A DNA stretch of 64,000 bases from JAUVZL01 sp965603515 (lineage in GTDB: Bacteria > Hydrothermota > Tepidihabitantia > SM23-42). The stretch covers positions 62,001 to 126,000 of the forward strand of contig CBFDDH010000001.1 of NCBI GenBank assembly GCA_965603515.1. The letters are read 5' to 3'. Below are positions 42,001-50,611 of this stretch, one piece after another. A model generated the notes under the pieces. The model saw only the letters and a program-made list of their open reading frames with translations, was not told the DNA's origin and searched no databases. The position numbers were made by a program, and so were the translations under genes. Position 1 is the first letter of the stretch. The number at the start of each line of letters is the position of its first letter.

Positions 42001-42734
42001 CCAAAGATCACCACCGCAACCAAAAAATCCAAAACAAGAATGAGAATCGAGGAACTAACAACCGCATATGTTGCCGCCCTGCCGACTTCTTTAGCGCCGC
42101 CTTTAACAAGAAACCCAAAATAACAACCGGACGCACCAATTACGATCGAGAAGAATAGCGACTTGACTAGTCCTCCGAGAAAATCACGCATAGAGAAAAA
42201 GTGAATAATACCATAGCTGAACACACTGAACGGTATGTTCAGGAAATAATGTGCATACACTGCACCAAATGCTAGAGCCACAAATTCGGCAAAAATCGTA
42301 AGGACTGGTAAGGAAATGAATGTACCGACAATGCGCGGAAGACTGAGGAAACGGTAAGGATCAATGGCCATGATCTCCAGGGCATCGATCTGTTCAGTAA
42401 CCCGCATCGTGCCGATCTCTGCAGCCATGGAAGACGCACAACGACCACTTACCATTAACGCAGTCAGGATCGGACCGAGTTCTATCAAAACCATCCTGCC
42501 AACCGTAGTACCGATAATATAGCGCGGCACTGTACCGATCATCTGATAGGTCGCTTGAACTGTGGAAACTAAGCCGGTAAACGCAGCGATAATAATTATA
42601 ATCGGCAGAGAACCTATCCCGATATTATAGACTTGTTCCAGTATCCTGTCTTTGCTCGTGCGGAACTTCCAAGGGATAAAAAGACTCCTGAAGAAAAATG
42701 CCGCGAAATCACCGATCAGACTAAAAAGATTCAT
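41997..42734 (-). CDS. mlaE: ABC transporter permease, MlaE family
   Basis: 245 residues with about five membrane helices. Family blocks: 'GIGSLPIIIIIAAFTGLV', 'VLIELGPILTALMVSGR' and 'AEIGTMRVTEQIDALEIM'. Inner-membrane subunit of the Mla lipid transporter. The start lies 14 nt inside dnaB. Confidence 0.92.
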   Translation of the reverse strand: MNLFSLIGDFAAFFFRSLFIPWKFRTSKDRILEQVYNIGIGSLPIIIIIAAFTGLVSTVQATYQMIGTVPRYIIGTTVGRMVLIELGPILTALMVSGRCASSMAAEIGTMRVTEQIDALEIMAIDPYRFLSLPRIVGTFISLPVLTIFAEFVALAFGAVYAHYFLNIPFSVFSYGIIHFFSMRDFLGGLVKSLFFSIVIGASGCYFGFLVKGGAKEVGRAATYAVVSSSILILVLDFLVAVVIFG

Positions 42735-44085
42735 CTTCTACTTCTTCCATAGCCATTTCTTCACGGGATGTTAGAGGAGCAAATAATGTGAAATCACCCT
42801 GAAACCCCAGTTCCAGTATGCCGGTTGGGCCATTACGTTGTTTTGATAAAAGCAGTTCAGCAATACCTTTTTTATCACTCTGTCTGTCATAAACCTCTTC
42901 GCGGTAGATGAAGAGTACGACATCTGCATCCTGTTCGATCGCTCCGCTCTCTCTTAAATCAGATAATAATGGTCGACGATCCTTACGCTGCTCAGGCATA
43001 CGCGATAACTGTGATACGATAAGCAAGGGTATATTCAACTCTTTTGCCAATCCTTTCACCGCCCTCGATATTTCCGATATTTCCTGGGTCCGCGACATTG
43101 AACGAAATGTTTGTGGTCCGGTCAAAAGCTGCATATAATCGACTATCAGCATTCCTATATCATTCTCCGCCTTTAACCGCCGCGCTTTTGCCTTCAGCTC
43201 ATAGATTGACATAGTCGCTGAATCATCGATGTAGATCGGTGCCTTATCAAGGTTACCAGCCGCAGTAGCGAGATTGACCCAATCTACATCACGCAACATA
43301 CCATGCCTTAAGTTCCTCAAACTCACTTTTGCCTCACTGCAAAGAAGTCTCTGGACTAATGCTTCACCCGACATTTCTAAAGAAAATATGCCGACTGAAA
43401 CATTATTCTCAATCGCTGCATAAGCAGCAATATTCAAAGCGAGGGCGGTCTTTCCCATTGATGGTCTGCCGGCGATAACGACGAAATCGCCTTTTTGAAA
43501 ACCCGAGGTCATTTCATCGAGTTTGTAATAACCGGTTTCAACACCTGTTATCAGACGCTCCCCGCGCATTGCCTCTGCAGCTTCCAATATCCCAGTAATA
43601 TAGCCTCGGATATGAACCGGCTCTTTTCTCAAACCACTTTCTTTTATTTGAAAAACAGCATTCTGGGCGTAGTCAACAAGTTCTGCAGCTGCTTGACTAT
43701 CCTCAAAGCTATTCTTTAAGAGTTCCATCGAAGTTTGTATAATATTACGTTTGATCGCCTTATCTAAAATCACCCTGGCATGATGTTCAACATTGGCAGT
43801 GGTCAGTACATTAGCAACAAGGTTCGATAAATACTCGGGTCCGCCAATATCGTCGAGTATCTTGTTCTGTTTGAGCCAGTTTGTAACAGTCACCAAATCA
43901 GCCGCAACATTCTCACCAAAGAGGTAGAGGATTGCCCGATAGATCTTTTGGTTAACCGGAGAATAGAAATTGCCTTCATTAAGAATCTCCATAACCTTAG
44001 GCAATGCTTGAGCATCAAGCAACATTGCACCAAGCACAGCCTCTTCAGCTTCTGATGAATGTGGGGGTACGCGCTCTTCTACCAC
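42721..44085 (-). CDS. dnaB: Replicative DNA helicase
   Basis: 454 residues from a GTG start. N-terminal domain begins 'PPHSSEAEEAVLGAMLLD'; the RecA-like helicase domain has Walker A 'GRPSMGKTALALNIA' (about 205-219), 'EMSGEALVQRLLCSEA', 'DYMQLLTG' and 'LSDLRESGAIEQDADVVLFIYR'. Hexameric fork helicase, complete and without an intein. It sits in an operon between coaBC and the mla genes, which is not a common neighbourhood. Confidence 0.96.
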   Translation of the reverse strand: MVEERVPPHSSEAEEAVLGAMLLDAQALPKVMEILNEGNFYSPVNQKIYRAILYLFGENVAADLVTVTNWLKQNKILDDIGGPEYLSNLVANVLTTANVEHHARVILDKAIKRNIIQTSMELLKNSFEDSQAAAELVDYAQNAVFQIKESGLRKEPVHIRGYITGILEAAEAMRGERLITGVETGYYKLDEMTSGFQKGDFVVIAGRPSMGKTALALNIAAYAAIENNVSVGIFSLEMSGEALVQRLLCSEAKVSLRNLRHGMLRDVDWVNLATAAGNLDKAPIYIDDSATMSIYELKAKARRLKAENDIGMLIVDYMQLLTGPQTFRSMSRTQEISEISRAVKGLAKELNIPLLIVSQLSRMPEQRKDRRPLLSDLRESGAIEQDADVVLFIYREEVYDRQSDKKGIAELLLSKQRNGPTGILELGFQGDFTLFAPLTSREEMAMEEVEDESF

Positions 44086-44094
44086 GGTTTATGT

Positions 44095-45279
44095 TTATTT
44101 GTACTTGCGCTTTTTGCGACGCTTGCCAAGTGCTTTAATGCACTCGTCAAGAATCCTATTGGCGAGCTGCCATTTCGTAACTTTGCCAAACGAAATAACC
44201 TTACCATCTTTCTTGAGTATTTTTGCATGGGTGGTCTCACTGGCCATTGCAGAATAGCTGTTCAGAATTATCATATCACATTTCTTTGATGTCAACTTTT
44301 TCTTACCTCTGGCAAGAAGCAGGCTGTCTTCAAGCGAAAAACCTACGACCAGCGGAGACGATTTTACTCGGATCAGTTTCTTTAGCAAATCCTGGTTCTT
44401 CTCCAGATTAAGACTGAATGCTCTATCATGGATCTTTTTTGTCTTCTTTTTCTCTGGTCGATAGTCACCAACTGCAGCAGCCATTATCAAACAATCGCAC
44501 CAGCTCAAATTTGCTTTCAGACCTTCCAGCATCTCACCCGAAGTTCGGGTATAGGTGATATCCATATCCTCCGGAAAATCGACAGTCACATCACCTATTA
44601 CGCCCTTCACAATACCGCCGCGACAGGTAATGGCATAGAGAAATTCTCTTGCCATACGACCGGACGAACGATTCGTTATCACGCGAACCGGGTCAATGTC
44701 CTCTTCAGTACGACCACCTGATACGAGAAATTTCAGCTGATCAAGAGATTTATGTTTCTCGTGAAGCACGAGGATTTTCTTCTGGATAGTTGAAACAGAC
44801 GGAAAACGCCCTTTACCGATTTTTCCTGAAGCCAAAGCACCGCAGCTTGGTTCTAGAATATGAAAACCGGCTTGGCGCAATTTGCTCACATTTTCCCGTA
44901 CAATCTCGTTTGCCCACATGTCACTGTCCATAGCTGGAACAAACAAGACAGGTTTTTGGAAAGAAAGCAACGTGGTTGAAAGTAAATCATCACCAACACC
45001 GCACGCTGCTTTACCGATAATGTTTGCGGTAGCCGGAGCAACGACCAGCACATCAGCCCATGCTGATAAAGTTAGATGTTTCATGCCTTTGGTTAACAGA
45101 AACTGATCAATGTACACTTCATTTGCTGATAACGTCTGGCAGCTCAGTGGTGTGACAAAGTGGCTTGCCGATTTGGTAAGCACCACTCTAACTTCAGCAC
45201 CACTTTTTCTCAACAGTCTTATGAGCTCTAATGATTTATACGCGGCAATAGAACCGGTTATACCCAGGGCAATATTCAA
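44095..45279 (-). CDS. coaBC: Phosphopantothenoylcysteine decarboxylase/synthetase
   Basis: 394 residues. The CoaC half (1-180) is an FMN-dependent decarboxylase: 'GITGSIAAYKSLELI', 'VVAPATANIIGKAACGVGDDLL', 'PAMDSDMWANEIV'. The CoaB half has 'LVSGGRTEEDIDPVRVITN', 'SSGRMAREF' and 'MAAAVGDYRPEKK'. It makes 4'-phosphopantetheine precursors for CoA, relevant to the CoA-based catabolism in this window. The start overlaps rpoZ by 4 nt. Confidence 0.95.
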   Translation of the reverse strand: MNIALGITGSIAAYKSLELIRLLRKSGAEVRVVLTKSASHFVTPLSCQTLSANEVYIDQFLLTKGMKHLTLSAWADVLVVAPATANIIGKAACGVGDDLLSTTLLSFQKPVLFVPAMDSDMWANEIVRENVSKLRQAGFHILEPSCGALASGKIGKGRFPSVSTIQKKILVLHEKHKSLDQLKFLVSGGRTEEDIDPVRVITNRSSGRMAREFLYAITCRGGIVKGVIGDVTVDFPEDMDITYTRTSGEMLEGLKANLSWCDCLIMAAAVGDYRPEKKKTKKIHDRAFSLNLEKNQDLLKKLIRVKSSPLVVGFSLEDSLLLARGKKKLTSKKCDMIILNSYSAMASETTHAKILKKDGKVISFGKVTKWQLANRILDECIKALGKRRKKRKYK

Positions 45280-45461
45280 TCCTGATACCTTATCTTACCA
45301 GCGATCAGTTTTCTGATCGCTTCAAAGACCGGATTAATGTGTCCTTCTAAAAGACCCTTTACTTGATCGTCTTTCAATTTCCTTGCTTCTAAGGATGCCA
45401 CGTTAATCGCTTTGTATTTGTTCTCAAACCTTTTATATATTTTTTCAGTCGGTATGATCAT
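45276..45461 (-). CDS. rpoZ: RNA polymerase omega subunit
   Basis: 61 residues from the ATG at 45461, with AGGAGG upstream (a TTG one codon earlier is the alternative). 'FENKYKAINVASLEARKLK' is the omega signature. It is short but of typical bacterial form, and the rpoZ-coaBC order is common. It begins the operon rpoZ-coaBC-dnaB-mlaE-mlaF-mlaD. A possible small gene or promoter lies directly upstream. Confidence 0.88.
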   Translation of the reverse strand: MIIPTEKIYKRFENKYKAINVASLEARKLKDDQVKGLLEGHINPVFEAIRKLIAGKIRYQD

Positions 45462-45469
45462 CAAACCTC

Positions 45470-45592
45470 CTATTTCATTCTATACGCATACAGCTGCATG
45501 TCAACAATGATAGACGTCTCATGGACGGCGATATGGATATTGCTCTGTTCTTGCTGTCTGTTGATAGCCTTTTCATACGATCTTAACGCCAT
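45470..45592 (-). CDS. Possible 40-residue small protein upstream of rpoZ
   Basis: ATG 45592 has GAGGG at a good distance, and the frame runs to a TAG at 45470 that overlaps the AGGAGG of rpoZ. The peptide begins 'MALRSYEKAINRQQEQ' and ends 'VDMQLYAYRMK'; it is hydrophilic and helical-looking. No family is recognised. It starts 14 nt after the cobO stop. Its 3' half also contains a promoter-like sequence, so part of the apparent frame may be incidental. Confidence 0.4.
   Translation of the reverse strand: MALRSYEKAINRQQEQSNIHIAVHETSIIVDMQLYAYRMK
45477..45504 (-). promoter_or_regulatory. Possible promoter for rpoZ operon
   Basis: Minus strand: TTGACA (45499-45504), 16-nt spacer, TAGAAT (45477-45482). 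It lies within the small open frame 45470-45592. Confidence 0.55.
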
Positions 45593-45606
45593 TACAGACC
45601 CTCTTG

Positions 45607-46116
45607 TCAGTATTCTATCCCTTTACGCGCGGACGCACCACCGCTAAAATGATGTTTCACTTCCTTGATATCACTTATCAGATCTGCGTACTCAGCAAAC
45701 TCTTCGGGCATGTAACGGCCAGTAAGAACGAGCTCTTTTTTCCGATGTTTGCCTTTCATCAGATCAATAACCTCTTGGACCCCAATAAGCCCAAAGGCAA
45801 CAGCCACATTGATTTCATCCAGAATAACAATATCAAATCCCTTCTTTCTCATAACCTCCTTAGCACGCGTAAATGCTTGACGCGCTAAACGAATATCTTC
45901 CTCAGAAGGATTTTCTGGATTCACAAAATCCGGGCGGCCGTATTGTTCGATAACCAGGTTGGGTAGGTATTTTGCTGCCTCAAGTTCGCCGTAGTTTATC
46001 TTGCCTTTCATGAATTGAATCATTATTACCTTTAGACCGTGTCCGACCGCCCTTAGCGCCAAACCCAAAGCTGCAGTTGTTTTACCCTTACCGTTACCTG
46101 TATATATCTGTATCAT
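45607..46116 (-). CDS. cobO: Cob(I)alamin/cob(I)yrinate adenosyltransferase, BtuR/CobO type
   Basis: 169 residues from the ATG at 46116, which overlaps the birA stop (ATGA); a GTG 21 nt upstream has no ribosome site. Walker A 'IYTGNGKGKTTAALGLALRA' at the N-terminus, 'VILDEINVAVAFGLI' and 'ELVLTGRYMPEEFAEYADLI' are family blocks. It adenosylates corrinoids to make coenzyme B12, which would serve a methylmalonyl-CoA mutase implied by the epimerase at 60957-61367. Confidence 0.93.
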   Translation of the reverse strand: MIQIYTGNGKGKTTAALGLALRAVGHGLKVIMIQFMKGKINYGELEAAKYLPNLVIEQYGRPDFVNPENPSEEDIRLARQAFTRAKEVMRKKGFDIVILDEINVAVAFGLIGVQEVIDLMKGKHRKKELVLTGRYMPEEFAEYADLISDIKEVKHHFSGGASARKGIEY

Positions 46117-46823
46117 TCTTTCTTTCTCAGATGACACACACCGGCAACCACTTTTTCAATCTTACCATCTAAACACATGATTATTAAAGCACCATCCCTA
46201 CTGATATCAAGGACTTTACCCTCTAGTTTTTTGTCCGGCAATTCAATAATAACTTGCTGACCAAGCAAGATTGTGTAGTGACGCCATTCGGTCAATAAAT
46301 CAGCTGCTTTGTTTTGCTTCAACATCATATAGCAATCATCCAATTGCCTGCACAGTGTATTGAAAACCATCTTCTTTTCGAGATGCTTCTTTGTCTCAAG
46401 AAACACGGAACTCGCAGTAGTTTTAAGTTCTTTCGGAAACTCGCGTATGTTCAGGTTGAGCCCGATACCAAGGATCACTGCTTTATCAACCATTTCAGTT
46501 AGAACCCCACCAATCTTTTTTCCATTAAGCATGATGTCATTGGGCCATTTAATGCCTGGAAGTATGCTATTCATATGTAAGGTTTTGCAAACCGCTATAC
46601 CGGCAATGAGAGAGATCAATGAAGGATCAAGGGGATGCAGGATGACTGACATCCAAATACCACCCTCAGGTGAGTACCACTGTTTACAAAATCTTCCACG
46701 ACCCTCAGTCTGCTCATCAACCAGAACCACTGCTCCTTCTGGTGCGTCTTTTACGAGCGTTTTTGCATGCTCGTTCGTGGACTCAATTGAATCAAAGTAA
46801 TATAGTTTGTTTCCGATAATCAT
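46113..46823 (-). CDS. birA: Biotin-[acetyl-CoA-carboxylase] ligase, no DNA-binding domain
   Basis: 236 residues. Biotin ligase core: 'DSIESTNEHAKTL', 'VVLVDEQTEGRGRFCKQW', 'WMSVILHP' and 'IKWPNDIMLNGKKIGGVLTE', plus an SH3-like C-terminus ('KLEGKVLDISRDGALII'). The N-terminal repressor helix-turn-helix of E. coli BirA is absent. It should biotinylate the carrier protein at 51521-52018. It starts 18 nt after the thiolase stop without an obvious ribosome site. Confidence 0.93.
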   Translation of the reverse strand: MIIGNKLYYFDSIESTNEHAKTLVKDAPEGAVVLVDEQTEGRGRFCKQWYSPEGGIWMSVILHPLDPSLISLIAGIAVCKTLHMNSILPGIKWPNDIMLNGKKIGGVLTEMVDKAVILGIGLNLNIREFPKELKTTASSVFLETKKHLEKKMVFNTLCRQLDDCYMMLKQNKAADLLTEWRHYTILLGQQVIIELPDKKLEGKVLDISRDGALIIMCLDGKIEKVVAGVCHLRKKE

Positions 46824-46841
46824 AAATGGGACAGGTTACTT

Positions 46842-48086
46842 TTATGTTTTTCTGAAGATCATTGCTACGACAGTTTTATCATTACCACCCATGCTCGATA
46901 ACATGCCATAAGGTCGACTCGCATCAATCTTGACCTGATAGCCATCTGCTTTATCGACAAGCTGGTTGACTACGTCAACTGCTTGCCGGACACCGGTTGC
47001 TCCTGTAGGATGACCATAACCAATAAGACCGCCAGTTGTATTTGTGGGTATTGCACCGGTCAACTTGGTTTGCCCATCCTTCACAAAATCAGCACCTGCA
47101 CCGTAGTCGGCAAACCCCGCTGCTTCTATAGCCAAAAGGCCCGCAATAGTGAAACAATCATGGACCTCGAGCACACTCAAATCAACAGGTTTGATACCGG
47201 CACGCTCATAGGCACGTTTGGCCGCTACTCCGCACGTCGTTAATTTAGCAAAGTCAGGCGGCGGGGTTGTCAAATTATCCTGAACCTGTGCATAGGAAAT
47301 AACTTCAGCAGCATCTTTTCGGTCAACCCCAATCTTCTTCAAACCTTCTTCCGAAGCAAAGATCATTGATGAACCGCCATCAGAAACCTTTGAGCAATCA
47401 AAAACATTGATGTATTCGCAAAAGACTTTGGGATTAGGAGGCGTCATACCGGTAGCAAAGAGCTCCGAGTTCTTATTGTGAAACTCTTGTGCGTGGGGGT
47501 ATTTCCTTGCATTTTCGATTGCATTAACATACCATTGTGCCATGCCGACCCGTACTTTCTCCTTGCCGAATTTTTCAAAACAAGCACCAGCACGCTGTGA
47601 AAACTGATCGGGAAAGAAATAGGCGTGGCCATTCTTCCTTTCTCCAGAAAACCAGCCAGCAGCAGCAAGAAAATCAGCACCATATATCGCCTTAACTGAA
47701 TTCTGTACCTCAACGCCCAGACAAAGAACAACATCCGCAAGGTCAGCAAGGATCGTTTTCACCGAAACAACCAAAGCCAACCCACCTGAATCGCAGGCAC
47801 CTTCGACACGAATGCAAGGTTTATATTGGAAGGTTGAGTGGACCATTGGAAAAAATCCGCCAAGGTTACCTTGTTTACAGAACCTTGCAGCAATGAAGTT
47901 CCCGATAACACCTTCATCTATTGCTTCGGGGTTCTGTATCTGGTTAATGGTTCCGAGCCCTGCTTCTTTAATATAATGTTCAATCCCTGGACGCGGTTTC
48001 TTGGGATGGAATTCCTTTCTACCACTACCCAATGATATAGTGTTAAACCCCGCGCAGGCGTAGATTTTTTTCCTGAAAAACGACAT
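46842..48086 (-). CDS. SCP-x-type thiolase family protein
   Basis: 414 residues. Nucleophile Cys98 in 'VEGACDSGGLALVV', 'VHDCFTIAGLLAIEA' (His block) and 'GGLIGYGHPTGATGVRQ'. The C-terminal second catalytic Cys of classical thiolases (CxG) is absent, as in SCP2/SCP-x and archaeal thiolases. It may cleave a 3-ketoacyl-CoA from the adjacent hydratase and dehydrogenase, or act on a branched substrate. 'AAAGGAG' precedes the ATG. It is separated from the dehydrogenase gene by a family A repeat. Confidence 0.85.
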   Translation of the reverse strand: MSFFRKKIYACAGFNTISLGSGRKEFHPKKPRPGIEHYIKEAGLGTINQIQNPEAIDEGVIGNFIAARFCKQGNLGGFFPMVHSTFQYKPCIRVEGACDSGGLALVVSVKTILADLADVVLCLGVEVQNSVKAIYGADFLAAAGWFSGERKNGHAYFFPDQFSQRAGACFEKFGKEKVRVGMAQWYVNAIENARKYPHAQEFHNKNSELFATGMTPPNPKVFCEYINVFDCSKVSDGGSSMIFASEEGLKKIGVDRKDAAEVISYAQVQDNLTTPPPDFAKLTTCGVAAKRAYERAGIKPVDLSVLEVHDCFTIAGLLAIEAAGFADYGAGADFVKDGQTKLTGAIPTNTTGGLIGYGHPTGATGVRQAVDVVNQLVDKADGYQVKIDASRPYGMLSSMGGNDKTVVAMIFRKT

Positions 48087-48101
48087 AGCAACTCCTTTTC
48101 A

Positions 48102-48177
48102 AAATGGTCATTGGGTTAGGTTAGGAAGCTAGAAAAGAATCCAGCATCCACACCCAAACCCATTTTCCATATTCTAT
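48102..48177. repeat. Intercistronic repeat family A, copy
   Basis: 'TCATTGGGTTAGGTTAGGA' and 'AGCTAG' face 'CCAGCATCC' and 'ACACCCAAACCCAT'. It fills the gap between the dehydrogenase stop and the thiolase ribosome site. Confidence 0.72.
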
Positions 48178-49515
48178 TTATACGTAGTCATTTATCGGTC
48201 CGTATAACCAATAAAATCCATTCGTTAAAACCGCATTGACATTCTCAGCCGAAACCGCAACGCCATCACTGACCAACTGTTCACCTATCACCTTTGTCCT
48301 TTTGAGAAAATCGACCGCGAGCTTTGCACCGAGCGTATCCATTTTCTTCAGTTTGGCAAAATGACTCTGCAGAGCCTCTTCTTTCTTAGGGTTTATCAGG
48401 AGGGCTTTCCATGAAACAGAATCTTCCGGTAGGGGCCCGATCTTGGCATCAGTTTTCTCATTCCACTTGTCACTCAGCATGAAATACTCTTTCTTGCTGA
48501 AATTATAGATACCCACCGGACGATTCCTCTCATACTTAAGGAAACCATCTTTTTGGGAACCATCAGCATATTGCCCCCCCAACACGTGCTGCTTGACCAT
48601 CTTATCGACAAATCTACTTCTTAAGCTCTTGTCGTTAAGATGAGTTCGCATAACTCTCAGGATACACTGGAATACATCAATCCCGACATAGTCAATGAGT
48701 TGGAAAATACCCATGGGTCTTAAGAGAAAATCCTGGGTGACTCTATTAACAACGTAAATCGCACCGGGATAGCGAAACGTGCTTTTTAGACGTTCCACTT
48801 CGCTTAGTGCGTACAAGCCGTCGCGTGTAAAATGACCATTGCCTATAAACCCGGATATATCACATGAAGGGATTAATTTTTTGCGCAACCGTTTTCCCAG
48901 CTCATCTCCAATTCTCACTAACTCTTCGACCGTGCTTTGCGCAGTTATGACCTCGACTAAACGCTGTACAACAGGTGGATTGTAGAAGTGGTAGCCAATC
49001 AAACGACCATCAAGACCTGCTTGTTCATCAAGATATGAGATCGGAATACTCGACGTATTTGTTAAAAACATGGTATCGGGAGCACATAATCTCTTCATTT
49101 TCCGGTAGATTTTTGTTTTTACCTTCTCATTCTCAACAATCGCTTCAAAAACCAGGTGTGCATCTTTGACGACATTGAGATCAGTGGAATAATTAAGCAC
49201 TGATGATGCACTGTCAACAAAAGTCTCTATGATATCAGCATTCTCAATAAGATCCTGGCGTTCGCTGTATAGCGCCCTCAACTGAACACTGGATTTCTCA
49301 GCTACTTTGGTTAACTGTGTTCTCATATAACCACGTAAACTATCCAGCGCCGTTTCACTAATATCGATAAGGTTGATTCGATACGCCTTGTCTTTGTTCT
49401 CCGCTTTTAACTTGAGCTTGGTTATCTCCTGAGCAATCATAACGCCGATACCACTACCCATTTTCCCCGCCGCACCGATAATCGCCACATTTTGCAGCCT
49501 ATCATCCAATGTCAT
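48178..49515 (-). CDS. 3-hydroxyacyl-CoA dehydrogenase
   Basis: 445 residues, longer than the roughly 285-residue single-domain enzyme but without a fused hydratase. NAD fold 'NVAIIGAAGKMGSGIGVMIAQ', then 'TMFLTNTSSIPISYLDEQ', the catalytic His region 'LIGYHFYNPPVVQRLVEVI' and a duplicated C-terminal helical domain ('GIFQLIDYVGIDVFQCILRVM'). It oxidises 3-hydroxyacyl-CoA to 3-ketoacyl-CoA in beta-oxidation or ketogenic steps, between the crotonase at 49624-50412 and the thiolase at 46842-48086. AGGAGG precedes the ATG. Confidence 0.9.
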   Translation of the reverse strand: MTLDDRLQNVAIIGAAGKMGSGIGVMIAQEITKLKLKAENKDKAYRINLIDISETALDSLRGYMRTQLTKVAEKSSVQLRALYSERQDLIENADIIETFVDSASSVLNYSTDLNVVKDAHLVFEAIVENEKVKTKIYRKMKRLCAPDTMFLTNTSSIPISYLDEQAGLDGRLIGYHFYNPPVVQRLVEVITAQSTVEELVRIGDELGKRLRKKLIPSCDISGFIGNGHFTRDGLYALSEVERLKSTFRYPGAIYVVNRVTQDFLLRPMGIFQLIDYVGIDVFQCILRVMRTHLNDKSLRSRFVDKMVKQHVLGGQYADGSQKDGFLKYERNRPVGIYNFSKKEYFMLSDKWNEKTDAKIGPLPEDSVSWKALLINPKKEEALQSHFAKLKKMDTLGAKLAVDFLKRTKVIGEQLVSDGVAVSAENVNAVLTNGFYWLYGPINDYV

Positions 49516-49545
49516 CTAAAACCTCCTTTTTCCTTCGGAAAAATA

Positions 49546-49618
49546 GATGCAGACAGATTTGCCTACCGGCAAATTAAGATGCAAACGGATTAGATTTGAT
49601 AAAAATTCCGTCTGCATC
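49546..49618. repeat. Nested inverted repeat between crotonase and dehydrogenase genes
   Basis: Outer arms 'GATGCAGAC' (49546-49554) and 'GTCTGCATC' (49610-49618) enclose a hairpin 'TTTGCC/GGCAAA' (49558-49573). It ends a few bases before the crotonase stop at 49624 and lies just before the dehydrogenase ribosome site in transcript order. Confidence 0.7.
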
Positions 49619-49623
49619 CTTAA

Positions 49624-50412
49624 TTATCCGTTTGAATCTAAAGCCCACTTGGGCTTTCGCTTTTCCAGAAAAGCCTTCATGCCTTCTTTCGCTTCATCAG
49701 TAGAGAAAAGAATACTGAAGGCTTCCATTTCATAGGAATTCGCCGTTGTAAGATTTGCATCAATACCGCGATTGATCACGGTTTTGGCAACACGCACTGC
49801 AGTTGGACCAACCGCTGCTATTTTGTTTGCGATATCCTTTGCTTCATCCATGAGTTTATCAAAAGAAACAACTCTATTTACTAAACCTATTCTCAACGCC
49901 TCCTGAGCGTCAATGAGATCGCCCGTGTAAATAAGCTCTTTTGCTTTTGCCGTACCCACTAATCTGGCAAGGCGCTGTGTTCCAGCATGCCCGGGGATCA
50001 AACCAAGTTTCACTTCAGGCTGACCTAATTTCGCCTTTTCAGAAACAATCCTTATGTCACAAGCCATTGCAAGTTCACATCCCGAACCAAGAGCATAACC
50101 ATTCACTGCCGCAATAACTGGTTTCTCCATATTTTCGATGTAGGATAAAACACGCTGACCGATTCGACTGTATTCCCGGGCCTTAAAGACATCCATCTCA
50201 GATAAACGAGCGATGTCTGAACCTGAGACAAACGCCTTACCTTCACCAGTTATAATGATGACATAGATGCTGTCATCTTCATCGAAACCCTGCATTGCCT
50301 TTTCGATCTCAAGTATTGTCTCCACGTTTACAGCATTCAAGACATCGGGCCGATTGATCTTGAGAATCCCCAATCTGTCTTCATTTTCAACAATTATGTT
50401 ATTAAAGGACAT
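49624..50412 (-). CDS. Enoyl-CoA hydratase (crotonase)
   Basis: 262 residues. Oxyanion loop 'SGSDIARLSEMD', then 'AAVNGYALGSGCELAMACDIRI' with the first catalytic Glu in 'GCELAM', and the second in 'AKLGQPEVKLGLIPGHAGTQRL'. Both glutamates are present, so it should hydrate trans-2-enoyl-CoA. AAGGAGG lies upstream. With the neighbouring dehydrogenase and thiolase it could complete one turn of beta-oxidation. Confidence 0.92.
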   Translation of the reverse strand: MSFNNIIVENEDRLGILKINRPDVLNAVNVETILEIEKAMQGFDEDDSIYVIIITGEGKAFVSGSDIARLSEMDVFKAREYSRIGQRVLSYIENMEKPVIAAVNGYALGSGCELAMACDIRIVSEKAKLGQPEVKLGLIPGHAGTQRLARLVGTAKAKELIYTGDLIDAQEALRIGLVNRVVSFDKLMDEAKDIANKIAAVGPTAVRVAKTVINRGIDANLTTANSYEMEAFSILFSTDEAKEGMKAFLEKRKPKWALDSNG

Positions 50413-50454
50413 CTTACCTCCTTCCAGATAAATACTAAATTCTGATCTCTTCAG

Positions 50455-50484
50455 CCTGAGGCTGATCCACCTCGGGTGGAAAAT
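50455..50484. repeat. Dispersed repeat family D, copy 1
   Basis: 'CCTGAGGCTGATCCACCTC' with 'GGGTGGAAAAT', differing at one base from the copy at 60857-60886. Partly self-complementary. Confidence 0.7.
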
Positions 50485-50611
50485 CGTACCTAAACAAATT
50501 CAAATGTTTTAAACGTTTCTTATTTTGTATTTCTGTCATTTGATATTGTTTAGGATTTAGTACTTAGATATTGTCTACTCATTCATTCTGATCTCCTGAA
50601 AACACTCACCA

